The position numbers were made by a program, and so were the translations under genes. A stretch of 64,000 nucleotides of DNA from UBA964 sp031382085 (lineage in GTDB: Bacteria; Pseudomonadota; Gammaproteobacteria; Steroidobacterales; Steroidobacteraceae), in NCBI GenBank assembly GCA_031382085.1, contig JANMYM010000028.1, forward strand, positions 1-64,000. The letters are read 5' to 3'. Under the pieces are notes generated by a model. The model was not told the origin of the DNA. It saw only the letters and a program-made list of their open reading frames with translations, and did not search any database. Positions 56,250-63,922 of this stretch are shown one piece after another; within the stretch, counting starts at the first letter, position 1, and each line of letters opens with the position of its first letter.

Positions 56250-56630
56250 CTATTTGAACTCCACGGACTTCTCGAATTCAAACAGCAGCGACACGTTGTA
56301 AAACAGCGGCACGACCTGCTCATAGTTGGCTGCAATCTGCCAGCCGCCGTCTTTTCGCGTGATCGCCAGTTCTTCGATATCGGGTCGATCGATATATTCC
56401 ACCACCCACTTGCGTGACAAATAGTCCTTCAACTGGTCCTTTGTGAGAGCGCCGTTGCCAGCATTGTCCTTGGCAAAATTATCCAGTGCGCGGTTTACCG
56501 CCATATAGTTGCTGAATGGCGTAATGCAGCGCATGCCGACGTAGCCAAGCACGAATATGGGCACCAGCAGAAAAACCCAGCCGATGGCGGTAACACCACG
56601 TTGCCGATATGCGGAAAGCTCAGAGTGCAT
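56250..56630 (-). CDS. DUF4845 membrane protein
   Basis: 126 residues. One N-terminal membrane helix (RGVTAIGWVFLLVPIFVLGY) is followed by a small extracytoplasmic domain (KDQLKDYLSRKWVVEYIDRP and GGWQIAANYEQVVPLFYNVS). The family is always found between lepB and rnc in many Gamma- and Betaproteobacteria, and its function is unknown. AGGAG lies before the ATG at 56630; a longer frame to 56681 runs into lepB and lacks support. Confidence 0.88.
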   Translation of the reverse strand: MHSELSAYRQRGVTAIGWVFLLVPIFVLGYVGMRCITPFSNYMAVNRALDNFAKDNAGNGALTKDQLKDYLSRKWVVEYIDRPDIEELAITRKDGGWQIAANYEQVVPLFYNVSLLFEFEKSVEFK

Positions 56631-56650
56631 GGTCTGCTCCTGACAATCTA

Positions 56651-57808
56651 TCACTGTATTTTCTGACCCAGACGGTCCCATTGAATGCGCTTGCCGGGCC
56701 GATTGAAGTCCAGATTGAACCAGATTCGCGTCGCCTTGCCTACGAGGTACTCCTCACGCACGAAACCCCAATAGCGGCTGTCCAGGCTATTGTCGCGATT
56801 GTCGCCCAGCATAAGGTACTGGCCCGGCGGCACCACTATCTCCTCCGGCACCCGCATACCCGGGTCATGACCGGAGTCATGCGAATCCACCTCGCCCGGC
56901 GCGAGCCCCGGCTGGCACAAGTAGTTCGACGTCATCACCTGCCGGTTGCAGCCTGGCAGGCCAGGCGCGACATCATGCGATTGCGCACTCAGGCAATGGA
57001 GCACCTGGTGCTCTTCATTACCCAGTTTTTCCAGCGCACGCTGCATGCCGAGATAACAACCATCATTGAAAGTCTCGACATCGCGAAACGGTACCGGCTG
57101 TCCGTTAATGATCAGCCGGTCCGAACGCACGATGACGTGATCACCGGGCAATCCCACGACGCGCTTGATGAAGTTGACCCCGAGGTCCTCCGGAAACCGG
57201 AACACCGCAACATCGCCGCGTTGCGGGCTGCCGACCTCGACGATCTTGCGATGGATGACTGGCAGCCGCATGCCGTACGCGTACTTGTTGACCAGGATGA
57301 AGTCGCCGTCCAGCAGCGTCGGCATCATCGAATCGGAGGGGATGCGATACGGTTCAAAAATAAACGATCGCAGGACCAGTAGCACCGCTGCCACGGGGAA
57401 AAAACTGCGTGCGTAATCCAGTGTCGCCGGCTCCGGGGGCCAGGGCTGGTCGGACGCAAGGCCGTCGGGACGCACAGCCGGAAACAACGCATGCCTGCCC
57501 CGGCGCAGCACCCAATGATCGAACGCCCACACCAGGCCTGACAACACCGTGACCGACACCAGCACGAGGCCAAAATCAGTACGCTGACTGCGAAACAACT
57601 GCCACAGGATTGCGAGCACCGTAAAGGGCAGCAGCCCATAGGCGATTTTCAGCCACCAGGGGTCGACCGATGTCCCTAGCGGGGAGCTGGCCAGGCGCCT
57701 GGCTCGCAGAAACCAGTCGTCTACGACGCACACCATGCCTAACGGCAAGGCCAGCAGTGCAAGCCACGAAATAACCTGATTCAGCCAATCACTGTATGTG
57801 GATGACAT
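56651..57808 (-). CDS. lepB: Signal peptidase I, long form
   Basis: 385 residues; E. coli LepB has 324. Two or three N-terminal membrane helices (SWLALLALPLGMVCVVDDWF, LLPFTVLAILWQLF, FGLVLVSVTVLSGLVWAFDH) precede the catalytic domain. The Ser is in RIPSDSMMPTLLDGDFILVN and the Lys in NFIKRVVGLPGDHVIVRSDR. GQYLMLGDNRDNSLDSRYWG is box E. The extra helices at the start and a long loop explain the added length. It follows lepA by four bases. Confidence 0.95.
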   Translation of the reverse strand: MSSTYSDWLNQVISWLALLALPLGMVCVVDDWFLRARRLASSPLGTSVDPWWLKIAYGLLPFTVLAILWQLFRSQRTDFGLVLVSVTVLSGLVWAFDHWVLRRGRHALFPAVRPDGLASDQPWPPEPATLDYARSFFPVAAVLLVLRSFIFEPYRIPSDSMMPTLLDGDFILVNKYAYGMRLPVIHRKIVEVGSPQRGDVAVFRFPEDLGVNFIKRVVGLPGDHVIVRSDRLIINGQPVPFRDVETFNDGCYLGMQRALEKLGNEEHQVLHCLSAQSHDVAPGLPGCNRQVMTSNYLCQPGLAPGEVDSHDSGHDPGMRVPEEIVVPPGQYLMLGDNRDNSLDSRYWGFVREEYLVGKATRIWFNLDFNRPGKRIQWDRLGQKIQ

Positions 57809-57812
57809 AGTC

Positions 57813-59606
57813 CTACTTCTTGCCGATCTTCAGTACCGCCAAAAACGCTTCCTGCGGGATCTCTACCTGGCCGAGTTGCTTCATACGCTTCTTGCCCTCT
57901 TTCTGCTTTTCAAGCAACTTGCGCTTGCGCGAAATGTCTCCGCCATAACACTTTGCGAGCACGTTTTTGCGCAATGCCTTGACCGTGGCGCGCGCTATCA
58001 CATGGGTGCCGATCGCCGCCTGAATCGCTACTTCAAACATCTGCCGCGGAATCAGTTCCTGCATCTTGTCGACCAGGTCGCGGCCACGATGATAGGCGTT
58101 GTCACGATGAACAATGATACTGAGCGCGTCGACCTTGTCGCCGTTGATCAGCATATCCAGCTTGACCAGCGGCGCAGCCTGAAAGTGGCTGAACTCGTAG
58201 TCAAATGACGCATAGCCGCGGCTCGACGATTTCAGTCGATCAAAAAAGTCGAGCACCACCTCCGCGAGCGGCAACTCATATTGCAGAGACACCTGGTTCG
58301 CCAGGTACTGCATTTTCTTCTGCACGCCGCGCTTTTCTTCGCATAATTGCAGCACCGATCCGACATAGTCCGGCGGCACCAGGATGTTCGCAAGAATAAT
58401 TGGTTCACGTATCTCGGCCACTTTGTTAGGCGGAGGCAGCTTGGCGGGATTGTCGACCAGCTGGCTGGCGCCATCGGAAAGTCCGACTTCGTACACAACC
58501 GTGGGCGCGCTCGTAACCAGCTCAAGCTGGTACTCGCGCTCCAGCCGTTCCTGCACGATGTCCATGTGCAGCAGACCGAGAAACCCGCAACGAAAACCAA
58601 AACCTAACGCGGTCGAGACTTCCGGCTCGTAATGCAGGGCTGAATCATTGAGCTTGAGCTTGGCCAGCGCATCCCGAAACGACTCGTAGTCCTCGGAATT
58701 GATCGGGAACAGCCCGGCGAAAACCCGCGGCTGAATCTGCTTGAATCCTGGCAGGGGCGTGGTACAGGGCCGATTCTCCAATGTGATCGTGTCGCCGACC
58801 GGCGCGCCGTAAATATCCTTGATACCCGCGATGGCGAAACCCACTTCGCCCGCCGCCAACTCGCGCACCGCAACCGGCTTGGGCGTAAAACGCCCCAACT
58901 TGTCGATCTGCCATGTGCGCCCGGTGGACATCACCTGGATCTTGTCGCCTATCTTCATGCCGCCGTTGACTACCCGGACCAGTGAGACCACGCCCACATA
59001 GTTATCGAACCACGAGTCGACGATCAGCGCCTGGAGCGGACCCGTCGGGTCGCCTTGGGGCGGCGGAACACGCGCCACCAGCGCTTCGAGCAGTAGATCG
59101 ACATTTTCGCCGGTCTTGGCACTGACGCGGCAGGCGTCCTGCGCGCCGATGCCGATGATTTCCTCGATCTCGCGCATGACCTTGGCCGGGTCCGCCGACG
59201 GCAGATCGATCTTGTTGATCACCGGCACCACTTCCAGGCCCTGCTCAATCGCCGTATAACAATTGGCGACGCTCTGTGCTTCAACGCCCTGGGACGCGTC
59301 AACGACTAACAATGCGCCTTCGCAGGCGGCCAGCGAGCGCGACACCTCGTAGGAAAAATCGACGTGGCCGGGCGTATCGATGAGATTCAGTTGATAGCGC
59401 AGGCCATCGTTCGCGTCGTAAAAAAGCGTTACGCTTTGTGCCTTGATGGTGATGCCACGCTCACGCTCAAGATCCATGGAATCTAACACCTGTGCCTGCA
59501 TCTCGCGGTCTGCAAGCCCACCGCACAACTGGATCAGGCGGTCAGCCAGCGTCGATTTGCCGTGATCGACGTGGGCAATGATGGAGAAATTGCGAATGCG
59601 TTGCAC
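57813..59606 (-). CDS. lepA: Elongation factor 4 (LepA)
   Basis: Translational GTPase that back-translocates or remodels ribosomes under stress. 597 residues. It has FSIIAHVDHGKSTLADRLIQ, ERERGITIKAQSVTLFY, NLIDTPGHVDFSYEVSRSLA and VINKIDLPSADPAKVMRE, with the LepA-specific C-terminal domain (GGDISRKRKLLEKQKEGKKR). It begins with GTG. A TATAAT box on the minus strand lies 23 bases upstream (near 59630). lepB follows. Confidence 0.97.
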   Translation of the reverse strand: MQRIRNFSIIAHVDHGKSTLADRLIQLCGGLADREMQAQVLDSMDLERERGITIKAQSVTLFYDANDGLRYQLNLIDTPGHVDFSYEVSRSLAACEGALLVVDASQGVEAQSVANCYTAIEQGLEVVPVINKIDLPSADPAKVMREIEEIIGIGAQDACRVSAKTGENVDLLLEALVARVPPPQGDPTGPLQALIVDSWFDNYVGVVSLVRVVNGGMKIGDKIQVMSTGRTWQIDKLGRFTPKPVAVRELAAGEVGFAIAGIKDIYGAPVGDTITLENRPCTTPLPGFKQIQPRVFAGLFPINSEDYESFRDALAKLKLNDSALHYEPEVSTALGFGFRCGFLGLLHMDIVQERLEREYQLELVTSAPTVVYEVGLSDGASQLVDNPAKLPPPNKVAEIREPIILANILVPPDYVGSVLQLCEEKRGVQKKMQYLANQVSLQYELPLAEVVLDFFDRLKSSSRGYASFDYEFSHFQAAPLVKLDMLINGDKVDALSIIVHRDNAYHRGRDLVDKMQELIPRQMFEVAIQAAIGTHVIARATVKALRKNVLAKCYGGDISRKRKLLEKQKEGKKRMKQLGQVEIPQEAFLAVLKIGKK

Positions 59607-59675
59607 GGGCGGACCGAAGTTAAACGACCATTATAAACGGAACGCCATTTTTCGAGTCCGGAGGAAATGTGGGCC

Positions 59676-59924
59676 TCAGGATGGCACGCGTCTGGAAAGC
59701 ACCCGCCGCAACTCATCGGCTTGCAATCGGCCATGGCAAACCAGCGCTCCGTCCAGCAGCAGCACCGGCACCTTGAGGCCATAGCGGCGTTGCAGCTCCG
59801 GGTCCGCATCGACATCGACGAGCCGCAGTGCCGGCAAGCTGAGGACACCTGACAGGCTGCGCAAATCGGCCTGCATGACTTCGCACAGCTCGCAATCCTC
59901 GCGAGTCACCAGGGTGAGACCCAT
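59676..59924 (-). CDS. Glutaredoxin-like protein (DUF836 family)
   Basis: 82 residues: LVTREDCELCEVMQADLRSL has the redox CxxC (CELC), and YGLKVPVLLLDGALVCHGRL has the cis-Pro segment of the thioredoxin fold. Small glutaredoxin-like proteins of this type commonly lie near lepA in Gammaproteobacteria. The substrate is unknown. It lies between mucB and lepA on the same strand. Confidence 0.88.
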   Translation of the reverse strand: MGLTLVTREDCELCEVMQADLRSLSGVLSLPALRLVDVDADPELQRRYGLKVPVLLLDGALVCHGRLQADELRRVLSRRVPS

Positions 59925-59938
59925 GCGGCGCCCTGCTG

Positions 59939-61078
59939 TTAGCGGCGTGGCGCGGCCGATGGCGCAAAGGCCGGCACACCGGCTTGCGGCAAGGACTGCC
60001 GGCCAGGGCGTAAATCCGGAGTGCGGCGCGGTTCAAGACCCTCTGCGGCTTCCGCGCGCACCTGGCTTGCAAAAAAACGCACCGTCGTCGGCGGCACTTC
60101 ACCGACCGCCGTGATTTGCACGCCAGAGCGCCTCAGGCTGTAGGCACTGGAGACACCCATCTGCCCGGAACTGGCAGGCGCCTGCGAGTCAGGATCAGAC
60201 GTTTCGACAAACACCGATACGGTAGCAATGCCATCCGAGAAAACCAGGTGGGTTGCCGGCTGGCTGGCGCCCGGCAGCAACTGAGTACTGCGCATTGTTA
60301 GCTGAAAACCCGGCGGTAGCCGCATGACGTTCCAGAGGCGTTGTTCGCTGCCGGGCGAGCTTACAGCAGCAGCTGCACTTGCGGCTGCCAAAAGCGGCTG
60401 CGGCTCGGGCCGGAGCCAGCGAAACGTATCGGCCGCGGCCGGCAGCTTGAAGGCGTCATCCGCGATCCGCACCGGCAGACTCAGCCTCGCGAACACAATC
60501 TGTTCCAGCACCGCGCCATTGGCGTCGCAAAGCTGGCTCTTGAGCGGCATGGCAGTGGCCTCATCGATCCACAGCCGGTACCCGAAACGAAATTCATCGC
60601 GTGGCTTTATTTCGATGACGCGCGCATCGCGACCCATCAGGCGCGCCCGGCCGGGCTGAGTCAGCTCATAGTTGTCGCTGGCCGCGGTGCCGGCATTCGG
60701 CAAGGCGCCTAACAAAGAGCTGTTGTCTTTGCGCGGCTCAACCAGCACGGTGCGCTGGTCCGGCAAATAGCAGATCAGCTCGTCGCCCTTACGAACGAAC
60801 TCACGTCCAGAACCATCAAGCGACACCAGTCGCTCGCGCACCGCGCCATCGCTGACGCCGTGCAGGATGCGCAGCGTTTCCACCCGCCCGTCACGCACAT
60901 GGAAAAACACGCCGTCGTAATTCCGCGTGGCGAGCGCTTCGTTCATGCGCCTGATCCAGGTCATTGGATTGGCATCATCGGCAAACGCGGCACCCGCCGT
61001 GACCGCCTGCGCGCCGGCCCACCCGGGCGTCAGCAGCACAAGTACCGGCAGCAGACAATGCGAACGCAGCATGCGCAT
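59939..61078 (-). CDS. rseB: Sigma-E factor regulatory protein RseB/MucB
   Basis: Periplasmic protein that protects the anti-sigma factor from cleavage and senses mislocalised lipopolysaccharide and lipoproteins. 379 residues. A signal peptide (HCLLPVLVLLTPGWAGAQA) is followed by PMTWIRRMNEALATRNYDGV and FVRKGDELICYLPDQRTVLV in the large domain, and GFQLTMRSTQLLPGASQPAT in the small domain. A proline-rich tail of about 45 residues is added. It is coupled to rseA (TGATG). Confidence 0.93.
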   Translation of the reverse strand: MRMLRSHCLLPVLVLLTPGWAGAQAVTAGAAFADDANPMTWIRRMNEALATRNYDGVFFHVRDGRVETLRILHGVSDGAVRERLVSLDGSGREFVRKGDELICYLPDQRTVLVEPRKDNSSLLGALPNAGTAASDNYELTQPGRARLMGRDARVIEIKPRDEFRFGYRLWIDEATAMPLKSQLCDANGAVLEQIVFARLSLPVRIADDAFKLPAAADTFRWLRPEPQPLLAAASAAAAVSSPGSEQRLWNVMRLPPGFQLTMRSTQLLPGASQPATHLVFSDGIATVSVFVETSDPDSQAPASSGQMGVSSAYSLRRSGVQITAVGEVPPTTVRFFASQVRAEAAEGLEPRRTPDLRPGRQSLPQAGVPAFAPSAAPRR

Positions 61079-61839
61079 CAGCGCTGGCCTCCGTCAGGCT
61101 GGCCGGTCGGCACCTTCGCAGGCGCCAACGGCAGGGCCGACTCACTGGCGACCAGCGCAGAAAGTACATTGCGTCGATTCAGCGGCGCGGCATATTCGCT
61201 GTGTGCCACGACATAGTTTGCAAACTGCCCGGCAGCCAGGCCCGGCCCTGCATTGCGGCCCGCCGCCGGCACCGTGTAGCGCTCGGGCTCGCCGTTACTG
61301 ACAACGCGCGGCATCGCGCGCGCACTGACCGCTGCGCCCGCAGCCACCAGGCTGAGATTATCGCGCATCTCCGGCAGGTCCACGCCACCTAATACAACCT
61401 CGCCGGCGTTAGCATTGGTACCGGCCTGCGCCACCAGCGCAGGCGCGTTGCCGGTGACCCGGGCCTGCAACCAGAAAATCGACAAGGCAGCGACACCGGC
61501 CGCGACGCCAATGCCAACGACCGGCTGCGCCCAGCGCTGGAGCCGGGCGCGCATCGGAGCGGCCGGGTCATGGCTATCGACGTCCGCGGCCTGCGGTGCC
61601 GTGGCGCCGACGCTTTGTGCGACCCGATCGGCCACGGCCAGTACACGCGGCGCACCGCCTGCACTCCCCGCCGACTGGATCGGCTCACCACGCAAGGCCG
61701 CGCCGATCAGCGCATAACGTGACCACTGCGTTTTCAGATTGACATCCCGGGTCAGTCGCCGAGCTAACAACTCGCACTCTGCCTGGGGCAGCTCACCGTC
61801 AAACATCGCCGACAGCTGGCTGCCACGTTCCTCATTCAT
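61078..61839 (-). CDS. rseA: Anti-sigma factor RseA/MucA
   Basis: 253 residues. The cytoplasmic domain starts EERGSQLSAMFDGELPQAEC and contains ARRLTRDVNLKTQWSRYALI, the sigma-binding fold. A membrane helix (VVGIGVAAGVAALSIFWLQA, about residues 108-127) and a periplasmic part follow. Release of sigma-E would depend on DegS and RseP-type proteases, neither of which is in this window. ATGA overlap with rpoE. Confidence 0.9.
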   Translation of the reverse strand: MNEERGSQLSAMFDGELPQAECELLARRLTRDVNLKTQWSRYALIGAALRGEPIQSAGSAGGAPRVLAVADRVAQSVGATAPQAADVDSHDPAAPMRARLQRWAQPVVGIGVAAGVAALSIFWLQARVTGNAPALVAQAGTNANAGEVVLGGVDLPEMRDNLSLVAAGAAVSARAMPRVVSNGEPERYTVPAAGRNAGPGLAAGQFANYVVAHSEYAAPLNRRNVLSALVASESALPLAPAKVPTGQPDGGQR

Positions 61840-62441
61840 CCAACTTCCTCCGAGCGGCCCAGGCCACCCTCAAAAACCTCCCGCAGGCGCGCATCAATCG
61901 CCTCGCGGGCTCTGAATATCCGCGACCGCACCGTACCCACCGGACAAGACATGGTCGCGGCAATATCCTCGTAGCTCAGACCTTCCAGCTCGCGCAACAC
62001 AATGGCGGTGCGTAAATCTTCCGGCAACGCGGCGATGGCCTGATTCACCGTGTCGCGAATTTCGTCGGTCATCGCCAGCGCTTCGGGCGTCGCATGGTCC
62101 TGCAAACGATCCTGCAGGTCATAGCTGCCCTCGTCATCGTTGCCGCCTTCAATGGGCAGAGTCCGGCGGTCACGCGACCCGATGGTATTTTTGGCGGTGT
62201 TGATCGCAATCCGGTAGAGCCAAGTGTAAAAGGCGCTGTCGCCGCGAAAATTAGCCAATGCCCGATAGGCCTTGATAAATGCTTCCTGGGCGACGTCTTC
62301 CGCCTCAGCCTGATTGCCCACATAGCGCATTACCAGTTTTACGACCTTGTGTTGGTATTTTCGTACCAGCAGATCAAAGGCGGTCTTGTCGCCGCGTTGC
62401 ACGCGCCGTACCAGGCTGCCGTCGGTCTCCTCAAGCGTCAT
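61836..62441 (-). CDS. rpoE: RNA polymerase sigma factor RpoE (AlgU)
   Basis: ECF sigma factor for envelope stress. 201 residues from the ATG at 62441 (MTLEETDGSLVRRVQRGDKT). Region 2 is FDLLVRKYQHKVVKLVMRYV and AEDVAQEAFIKAYRALANFR; region 4 is LREL-EGLSYEDIAATMSCPVG. The frame is open to a TTG at 62507, but a sigma-E promoter predicts a start of transcription at about that point, which argues for the ATG. It heads the rpoE-rseA-rseB operon. Confidence 0.95.
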   Translation of the reverse strand: MTLEETDGSLVRRVQRGDKTAFDLLVRKYQHKVVKLVMRYVGNQAEAEDVAQEAFIKAYRALANFRGDSAFYTWLYRIAINTAKNTIGSRDRRTLPIEGGNDDEGSYDLQDRLQDHATPEALAMTDEIRDTVNQAIAALPEDLRTAIVLRELEGLSYEDIAATMSCPVGTVRSRIFRAREAIDARLREVFEGGLGRSEEVG

Positions 62442-62516
62442 GGCCGGGAATGGCGCCTTGGGCACCAGGATTCGGGGCGTTCGGGGGATTGCAGCAATCG
62501 CGTCCAAGCGGCTGGA

Positions 62517-62542
62517 TAGACTCTGAACCAGGAGGAAAGTTC
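62517..62542 (-). promoter_or_regulatory. Sigma-E-type promoter of rpoE
   Basis: Minus strand: -35 GAACTT (62542-62537), 16-bp spacer, -10 TCTA (62520-62517). This matches the sigma-E pattern GAACTT-N16-TCTGA closely and implies that rpoE activates itself. Confidence 0.7.
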
Positions 62543-62614
62543 GGCCATGTCAGGTAATTGCCGCCGCCACATTGCGCTTCAGGCCACAAGGCCTGTGACC
62601 GATTGTAGCAGCGA

Positions 62615-62899
62615 TCACCCAGCGGTCCTGGCAACCCGAAAAACCGCGGCAAGCCTGAGGGCACCCAGGGACGCCCTGGAGCACCACAGATAGCGCCTGG
62701 CGCCCTGGCAGCGCCATAGCACCACCGCTACCTCAGGCGCGACAAAAGACACCCGCAGGGGCCGCAAGGGATGGGGCTGCGCGCAGCAGCAAACCAGGTC
62801 ATTACCCTCCACAACCAGCAGTCCGGGGTCAGCGAAGCCGAGGCGGCGCGCCAATCCGTGCCACCAGCGCCGCCAGCTCGGAATTTTCGGGACTTTCAC
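62615..62899 (-). CDS. Short YgfX-like protein, cytoplasmic domain only
   Basis: Up to 94 residues. FADPGLLVVEGNDLVCCCAQ and VAVVLWRCQGARRYLWCSRA, then LGALRLAAVFRV, fit the C-terminal domain of YgfX/CptA (compare E. coli GKRQHLWLAADSM). YgfX is the membrane partner of SdhE and lies beside it in many relatives. The two N-terminal membrane helices of YgfX are missing. The first 24 residues overlap sdhE in another frame, so the true start may be later. It could be a real shortened protein or a decayed remnant. Confidence 0.5.
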   Translation of the reverse strand: MKVPKIPSWRRWWHGLARRLGFADPGLLVVEGNDLVCCCAQPHPLRPLRVSFVAPEVAVVLWRCQGARRYLWCSRASLGALRLAAVFRVARTAG

Positions 62900-63098
62900 C
62901 AGCGAGCAGATAACGCTGGAGTTCCGGGTCCTGCAACTCCAATAACTGCTCGATCAGCGCCAATTCGCGCGTCCCCTCGGCCGCGGGCAGCGCCGCGCAG
63001 GAGTTAACATAGCGTGTTAGCAGGACATCGAGTTCGCGCAGGCCGCGGCGGCAGCTCCAGTGCAGGCGGCGCCAGCGCGCAGCCAGGTTATCGTCCAT
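62829..63098 (-). CDS. sdhE: FAD assembly factor SdhE (YgfY/CptB)
   Basis: Promotes covalent attachment of FAD to the succinate dehydrogenase flavoprotein. 89 residues. It has RRLHWSCRRGLRELDVLLTR, which contains the functional RGxxE motif, and LLELQDPELQRYLLAGES. The ATG at 63098 lies at the end of a triple 13-bp repeat that also offers TTG and ATG codons in each unit. It follows sdhB by 38 bp. Confidence 0.93.
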   Translation of the reverse strand: MDDNLAARWRRLHWSCRRGLRELDVLLTRYVNSCAALPAAEGTRELALIEQLLELQDPELQRYLLAGESPENSELAALVARIGAPPRLR

Positions 63099-63130
63099 CA
63101 ACACCGTCCATCAACAGCGTCCATCAACTA
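63092..63130. repeat. Three 13-bp tandem repeats at the sdhE start
   Basis: Plus-strand units CGTCCATCAACAC, CGTCCATCAACAG and CGTCCATCAACTA. On the minus strand each unit contains TTGATGGACG, so three potential start codons lie in a row, 13 bp apart and therefore in three different frames. Only the last is in frame with sdhE. Confidence 0.9.
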
Positions 63131-63136
63131 CGGCGC

Positions 63137-63922
63137 TCAATGCGAGCGTTCAAGCATCAGGTTCTTGATCGCGGCGATGGCCTTGGCGGGATTGAGATCC
63201 TTGGGACAGGCCTCGGTACAATTCATGATGGTATGGCAGCGGTACAACTTGAAAGGATCATTGAGCGCGTCGAGCCGCTCACCCGTGGATTCATCGCGAC
63301 TGTCGATGATCCAGCGATACGCGGCTAACAAAGCCGCCGGGCCGAGATAACGATCGCTGTTCCACCAGTAACTCGGGCAGGACGTCGAGCAGCAGGCGCA
63401 CAGGATGCAGGCTGACGGACGATCGATTTTTTCCTGGTCCCCGGGCGACTGCAGGCGTTCGCGATCCGGCGGCGGCGGGGTCCGCGTCTGCAGCCAGGGC
63501 TTGACCGCGGCGTACTGTGCATAAAAGTGCGTCAAGTCAGGGACCAGGTCCTTGATCACCGGCATGTGCGGCAACGGATAGATCTTGACGTCGCCCTTGA
63601 CGTCGTCGCAGGCCTTGATGCAGGCCAGGGTGTTGACGCCATCAATATTCATCGCGCAGCTGCCGCAAATGCCTTCGCGGCAGGAACGGCGGAACGTCAG
63701 CGATGAATCGATTTCATTTTTGATCTTGATGAGCACATCGAGAACCATCGGGCCGCAGCTCGCCATGTCGACTTCATAGGTATCGATGCGCGGGTTCTGG
63801 CCGGTATCCGGATCGAAACGGTAGATACGAAACTTGCGCACGCGCCTGGCATCGGCGGGCGCCGCGTAGGTCTTGCCATTGCGGCTGATCTTGGAATTCG
63901 CGGGTAATGCAAACTCGACCAT
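63137..63922 (-). CDS. sdhB: Succinate dehydrogenase iron-sulfur subunit
   Basis: Complex II electron-transfer subunit. 261 residues. The [2Fe-2S] ligands are in FRRSCREGICGSCAMNIDGV, and the [4Fe-4S] and [3Fe-4S] ligands in CILCACCSTSCPSYWWNSDR and CHTIMNCTEACPKDLNPAKA. VRKFRIYRFDPDTGQNPRID at the start is typical. The end AIAAIKNLMLERSH is also standard. The 78 bp between sdhB and the window edge shows no recognisable sdhA end. Confidence 0.97.
   Translation of the reverse strand: MVEFALPANSKISRNGKTYAAPADARRVRKFRIYRFDPDTGQNPRIDTYEVDMASCGPMVLDVLIKIKNEIDSSLTFRRSCREGICGSCAMNIDGVNTLACIKACDDVKGDVKIYPLPHMPVIKDLVPDLTHFYAQYAAVKPWLQTRTPPPPDRERLQSPGDQEKIDRPSACILCACCSTSCPSYWWNSDRYLGPAALLAAYRWIIDSRDESTGERLDALNDPFKLYRCHTIMNCTEACPKDLNPAKAIAAIKNLMLERSH

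Larger units (their letters stand above)
838..63330. repeat. Dispersed over-represented word (C/G)CTAACA, both orientations
   Basis: I counted by eye about 95-100 copies of CTAACA or TGTTAG between these points, about one per 650 bp, mostly inside genes. Examples: 2525-2532, 11521-11528, 22494-22500, 34285-34303 (two facing copies), 40731-40737, 47361-47367 and 63324-63330. The preceding base is nearly always C or G. Both strands and all codon frames are used. The next-base variants CTAACG, CTAACC and CTAACT are not visibly enriched. Confidence 0.75.

Noticed and set aside
62442..62507. Extended N-terminus of RpoE from a TTG codon
   Set aside because: A sigma-E-type promoter predicts transcription starting at about this codon, and the family begins at MTLEETD.
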